DNA of 8,639 nt from Thermoplasmata archaeon (GTDB taxonomy: Archaea > Thermoplasmatota > Thermoplasmata > JAGHBH01): NCBI GenBank assembly GCA_030673205.1, contig DAOVJP010000044.1, positions 1 through 8,639 of the forward strand. Direction: 5' to 3'. How positions within the stretch are numbered: the first letter of the stretch is position 1; each line of letters opens with the position of its first letter. The notes beneath the pieces are model-generated. The model was given only the letters and a program-made list of their open reading frames with translations, ran no database searches and was not told the origin of the DNA. Positions 5,824-8,639 of this stretch are shown piece after piece. A program made the position numbers and the translations under genes.

Positions 5824-7035
5824 TCAACGGTCGTAGAACCATATATATGGGATGGCTCTCGGGAATAGGTCTCCCAACAGAGCCAATCCTTCGGAACTGG
5901 CCAGAACGTCGCATATTCCCGCTATGTCCTCCACCCCGGAATATCCTGTGGCCAGTTTGACGATGATATTGGGCGGCACTCGTATGTGGATGTCCGCTCC
6001 CTTCTTCCCCTCCTGTATGCCTGCGATCTTCCCCTGTTCAAAGGATATGGTGGCCGACTGCTCATATATATCCAAGAACAGGGAGCCGGTGAACTCGTTC
6101 CCCCTGCTCTTCATGTTCCTATCCATGGGCTCCCTCAAGGCATGTAACAGCCCCTTTAGGGATATCATCTTCACATATGCCCCGTAATGTATGCTTCTCC
6201 TCTCCCCTCCGAGTCCGGACACTGTCCCCAACAGTGGGTGAATAGGGGGAAGACAAAGGCACAGCTCTTTCTCCTCCTTGCGGGCTAGTGTCTTTAGGCT
6301 AGCCAGATACTCCATCTTTCCCTCCTTCTTCCCCATGCCCTCTCCCGCCAGTTCCCTCACAACCAATCCTCTGCTGGTGTGCTCATACCGGGCATACCCT
6401 TTGATCCTGTTCTTGTTCGTGAATACAACACTCCCCCCTCCCTCGGAAGATGCTATAAGCGCTTCCTGGAAATACCATTCCGCGGGGCCGCGTGGTGCGT
6501 AGAGCCCCATGGGTTGGCTCGCCTTCTCGAAGAGCTTGTTCAAACGGTTCACGTCCCCTGGTTTGGGAGGCCGGGCGGAAAAGCCCTTCCCTTTGATCTT
6601 GGAGAGAGGTATGGTGGAAAAGGGGCCGAAGGTGTCATCCAGTATCGCATATTCATAGCCAAAGCCCCTATAAAAATATGGAATTCCATATATAATGGAT
6701 ATCGCCCTTCTCCTATCCTGTAGATAGAGCATGGTCTTCCTGAGGAGGGCGGTCATTATGCCTCGGCGTTGATATGCGGGGTGGGTCGCCACGAACCCGA
6801 TCTCGTCCGCCTCGACGTGCGCGCCGTGCCAGCATAACCTTCGCGGTATGATCATAGCATGGCCCACGACTATGCCATCCTCCACCGCCACAATGCGCTC
6901 TATCTCATCATTCCGGGGATGATGCTCCACGAAATGCTCGTATAGCTCCCGTTCATTCCCTTCGGGAAAGGCCAGATGCATGAGATTCTCGACCCCGATC
7001 GCCTCCTCCGGGGTGTCTAACCTACCGATGAACAT
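5824..7035 (-). CDS. GNAT N-acetyltransferase, Eis-like, with C-terminal SCP2-like domain
   Basis: A 403-residue protein resembling the Eis family, which transfers acetyl groups from acetyl-CoA to amines; actinobacterial Eis acts on aminoglycosides and lysines. The N-terminal GNAT domain has the acetyl-CoA motif A (IGFVATHPAYQRRGIMTALL, 79-98, with QRRGIM as the pyrophosphate loop), followed by the Eis-typical YGIPYFYRGFGYEYA (116-130). A second, degenerate GNAT-like middle follows. The last 100 residues resemble the sterol-carrier-like domain (FTGSLFLDIYEQSATISFEQGKI) and end in LFPRAIPYIWFYDR, where Eis enzymes place the C-terminal carboxylate in the active site. I chose the ATG at 7035: AGGTG is 5 nt upstream, MFIGRL begins the fold, and the 22 extra codons of the longer frame (from 7101) cross a TATA-like element. 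The natural substrate is unknown. The gene is divergent from the subtilisin gene. Confidence 0.8.
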   Translation of the reverse strand: MFIGRLDTPEEAIGVENLMHLAFPEGNERELYEHFVEHHPRNDEIERIVAVEDGIVVGHAMIIPRRLCWHGAHVEADEIGFVATHPAYQRRGIMTALLRKTMLYLQDRRRAISIIYGIPYFYRGFGYEYAILDDTFGPFSTIPLSKIKGKGFSARPPKPGDVNRLNKLFEKASQPMGLYAPRGPAEWYFQEALIASSEGGGSVVFTNKNRIKGYARYEHTSRGLVVRELAGEGMGKKEGKMEYLASLKTLARKEEKELCLCLPPIHPLLGTVSGLGGERRSIHYGAYVKMISLKGLLHALREPMDRNMKSRGNEFTGSLFLDIYEQSATISFEQGKIAGIQEGKKGADIHIRVPPNIIVKLATGYSGVEDIAGICDVLASSEGLALLGDLFPRAIPYIWFYDR

Positions 7036-7060
7036 GATACCACCTAATGGTGCTATCTCC

Positions 7061-7069
7061 TTAAAAATA
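7061..7069 (-). promoter_or_regulatory. TATA box of the Eis-like acetyltransferase gene
   Basis: The minus strand reads TATTTTTAA, with its first base 34 nt before the ATG at 7035. This would put transcription initiation only a few bases before the start, so the AGGTG at 7045-7041 may lie partly outside the mRNA. Confidence 0.55.
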
Positions 7070-7079
7070 GGGCGGTCCG

Positions 7080-7095
7080 AACGAAACGTTCCGTT
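7080..7095. promoter_or_regulatory. 16-bp imperfect palindrome, candidate operator
   Basis: AACGAAACGTTCCGTT pairs with its own reverse complement at seven of eight half-site positions. It lies about 10 bp upstream of the acetyltransferase TATA box, within the 277-bp region shared with the divergent subtilisin gene. This is the size and symmetry expected for a dimeric regulator. No regulator gene is adjacent, so the binding protein is unknown. Confidence 0.45.
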
Positions 7096-7235
7096 TACCA
7101 AAAAGCACTTAGACCCCTTCCCTGCTCTCCGTTCATCCCTCCCTACAACCGCCCCTCTCTATTGCAACTCCAACAACCACACTCTACCCCACGCCCCCAC
7201 GACCATACCCCTGCATCGTAATTAGGGAAGAGCCC

Positions 7236-7305
7236 TTTATAGAACGGGGGAGGATAAGATAGAAAGGGGAAGAAAAGAGAAGCCCCTACAATATAGAAGA
7301 AGGTG
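7236..7305 (+). promoter_or_regulatory. Promoter and leader of the subtilisin gene
   Basis: A TATA-like TTTATAG at 7236-7242 predicts initiation near 7264. A purine-rich leader of about 50 nt follows and ends with AGGTG (7301-7305), a Shine-Dalgarno site 7 nt before the ATG at 7313. The rest of the 277-bp intergenic region is pyrimidine-rich on the plus strand, and I see no RNA gene in it. Confidence 0.5.
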
Positions 7306-7312
7306 TCCCACC

Positions 7313-8639
7313 ATGAAAGAAAAGATCCTCGCCGCATGTGTAATGATCCTTTTGATACTGTTGACAGCATCGCCCTCCGCCACCTCGGCTAGGGGCGATA
7401 TGAGCATCCTCTCTCCCTCTTTGAGAGAAAAGATGAGCAGCCCCGAACCGTTAGAGGTGCTCGTCCACTTCCAACACGATGTGAGAGAGCCGGACCTGCT
7501 GGCTCTCCGCTCGGCTGGTCTGGAGCCTTTGCACACCTTCGACTTCATAGACGCAGTATACGCCAAGGGCATGCCCCGGGCGGTGCTGCGGACCACCCTC
7601 CTTGAAGGCGTGGACTGGATAGAGCACAACGACCCCCTGGAGCACATGATGGACGGGACAACAACGGTGATAAACGCCACCCTTGCATGGAACACGCGCA
7701 TAAAGGACACCGCAGGGAACATTCTTCCGGGGATAGATGGCACAGGGGTGACGGCGGTGATCCTAGACTCAGGGGTGGACGCAGGACATCCGGACCTGGA
7801 CTACGGGGAGAAGACGATAATGAATCTGAAATCAGACACCGGTGTCGGCCCATGGTATGAGATAGAGAACAGTGATACCAGCAGCGGCCACGGAACCCAT
7901 TGTGCAGGCACCGTAGCTGGCAACGGGGATGCATCCGGCGGGGCCAGGGCGGGGGTTGCGCCAGGAGCCAACCTCATAGGGCTGAGTACCGGAGAGGCTG
8001 TGGCCATCATAAACGCCTTGGGAGCCCTGGAATGGGTGTACGAGAACACGCGACCGGGACAGAATCCCTACAACATCCGGGTGGTCAGCAACAGCTGGGG
8101 CTCCTCCGCGGACTACGATGCTAGCAGTGGGATCAACGATGCTATTCGAAGGATAACCTACGAGAACAATGTGGTGGTGGTGTTCGCCGCCGGGAACGCG
8201 GGAGAGGAGAACCACGATGGCCATGAGGTGACCACGAACCCATACAGCCTCGAGCCATCGGCCATCTGCGTCGCCGCCACGAGCCACGATGGAAAAGAGA
8301 TGGCAGTGTTCAGCTCCCGTGGGGCTGCGGATGATGACTTCACCTGGCCGGACATCGGAGCACCCGGGGTCAAGATATGGTCCACGGCAGCCAGGCGCAC
8401 GATGATATCCGCAATGACCGCCCAGGGCCGGGGGGACGCATACTACCTCGCCATATCCGGCACCAGCATGGCCACCCCACACATATCCGGCGTGGTAGCC
8501 CTCCTGTGGCAGGCCTGCCCCAGCCTACGAGTGGCGAACATGAGCGACGACAATTCTCTCGGGGGGAGCGATTATCACAACGACACGAACAACCGTGTGC
8601 ACGAGGCGGAACTCATACTCGAGCTATCTGCACACTACA
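7313..8639 (+). CDS. Secreted subtilisin-like serine protease precursor (S8), 3' end outside window
   Basis: The first 442 residues of an open gene. A basic N-terminus and hydrophobic core (about 1-26, MKEKILAACVMILLILL...SATSA) form a signal peptide, so the enzyme acts outside the membrane. Residues about 46-112 resemble the I9 inhibitory propeptide (LEVLVHFQHD, FDFIDAVYAKGMP, VDWIEHNDP), which assists folding and is cleaved off. The catalytic domain has D152 (VILDSGVDAGHPDL), H193 (GHGTHCAGT), the oxyanion Asn N295 (AAGNAG) and S385 (SGTSMATPHISG), so the triad is complete and the protein should be active. After the catalytic helix the chain continues with an Asp/Asn-rich stretch (411-427, SDDNSLGGSDYHNDTNN), perhaps a metal-binding or surface insertion. 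No stop codon is reached before the window ends. The ATG is supported by AGGTG 7 nt upstream. Likely role: nutrient proteolysis; this is inference. Confidence 0.95.
   Translation, partial: MKEKILAACVMILLILLTASPSATSARGDMSILSPSLREKMSSPEPLEVLVHFQHDVREPDLLALRSAGLEPLHTFDFIDAVYAKGMPRAVLRTTLLEGVDWIEHNDPLEHMMDGTTTVINATLAWNTRIKDTAGNILPGIDGTGVTAVILDSGVDAGHPDLDYGEKTIMNLKSDTGVGPWYEIENSDTSSGHGTHCAGTVAGNGDASGGARAGVAPGANLIGLSTGEAVAIINALGALEWVYENTRPGQNPYNIRVVSNSWGSSADYDASSGINDAIRRITYENNVVVVFAAGNAGEENHDGHEVTTNPYSLEPSAICVAATSHDGKEMAVFSSRGAADDDFTWPDIGAPGVKIWSTAARRTMISAMTAQGRGDAYYLAISGTSMATPHISGVVALLWQACPSLRVANMSDDNSLGGSDYHNDTNNRVHEAELILELSAHY

Noticed and set aside
7036..7101. A 22-codon N-terminal extension of the acetyltransferase
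   Set aside because: It crosses the TATA-like element and most of the palindrome, and the inner ATG has AGGTG at good spacing.
7265..7287. Hairpin AGGGG...CCCCT in the subtilisin leader
   Set aside because: Only five base pairs with a 13-nt loop in a purine-rich tract; too weak to call a riboswitch or terminator.
1..8639. CRISPR array, transposon ends, defence or toxin-antitoxin genes
   Set aside because: No spaced identical long repeats, terminal inverted repeats, transposase or defence-type domain was found; the genes are ordinary archaeal functions.

Overview
The window comes from an archaeal chromosome. The decisive markers are a translation initiation factor aIF2 beta, a NucS-type nuclease ending in a PCNA-interacting peptide, a presenilin-like intramembrane protease of the archaeal type, and TATA-box promoters placed about 30 nt before start codons, as on leaderless archaeal mRNAs. 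Moderate-to-high GC, a TRAM-domain tail on aIF2 beta and a secreted subtilisin suggest a euryarchaeal, possibly Thermoplasmata-like, organism; that last step is inference. Nine protein genes fill the window. I see no tRNA, rRNA, CRISPR array or insertion sequence, and no gap longer than 300 bases.

Left part (1-2599): the 3' end of nucS runs rightward and meets a leftward group head-on, 20 bp apart. The leftward group reads aIF2 beta-TRAM, then a presenilin/signal-peptide-peptidase-like protease overlapping it by GTGA, then a COG2129-type metallophosphoesterase 91 bp further on. A GT-rich 12-bp tandem repeat fills much of that last gap. The only promoter seen for the group is a strong TATA box before aIF2 beta, so the three genes are probably one transcript.

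Middle part (2600-5823): a divergent control region carries four spaced CATGTG motifs, the promoters of aIF2 beta and of a TPR-repeat gene, and a possible leaderless 14-codon upstream reading frame that overlaps the TPR start. The TPR gene converges on a nucleotide-sugar pyrophosphorylase gene so tightly that both stop codons lie in one CTAG palindrome. The pyrophosphorylase follows a coiled-coil protein gene with an ATGA overlap, forming a two-gene operon from an apparently leaderless promoter. A pyrimidine-rich spacer follows.

Right part (5824-8639): an Eis-like GNAT acetyltransferase (leftward) and a secreted pro-subtilisin (rightward, cut by the window end) diverge from a 277-bp region. 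This holds both promoters and a 16-bp imperfect palindrome that looks like an operator.

Most genes are conserved archaeal housekeeping or envelope functions. I did not find a clear new multi-gene system. The points most worth following are the translational coupling of aIF2 beta-TRAM to an intramembrane protease, the upstream reading frame, and the intergenic repeats and palindromes.
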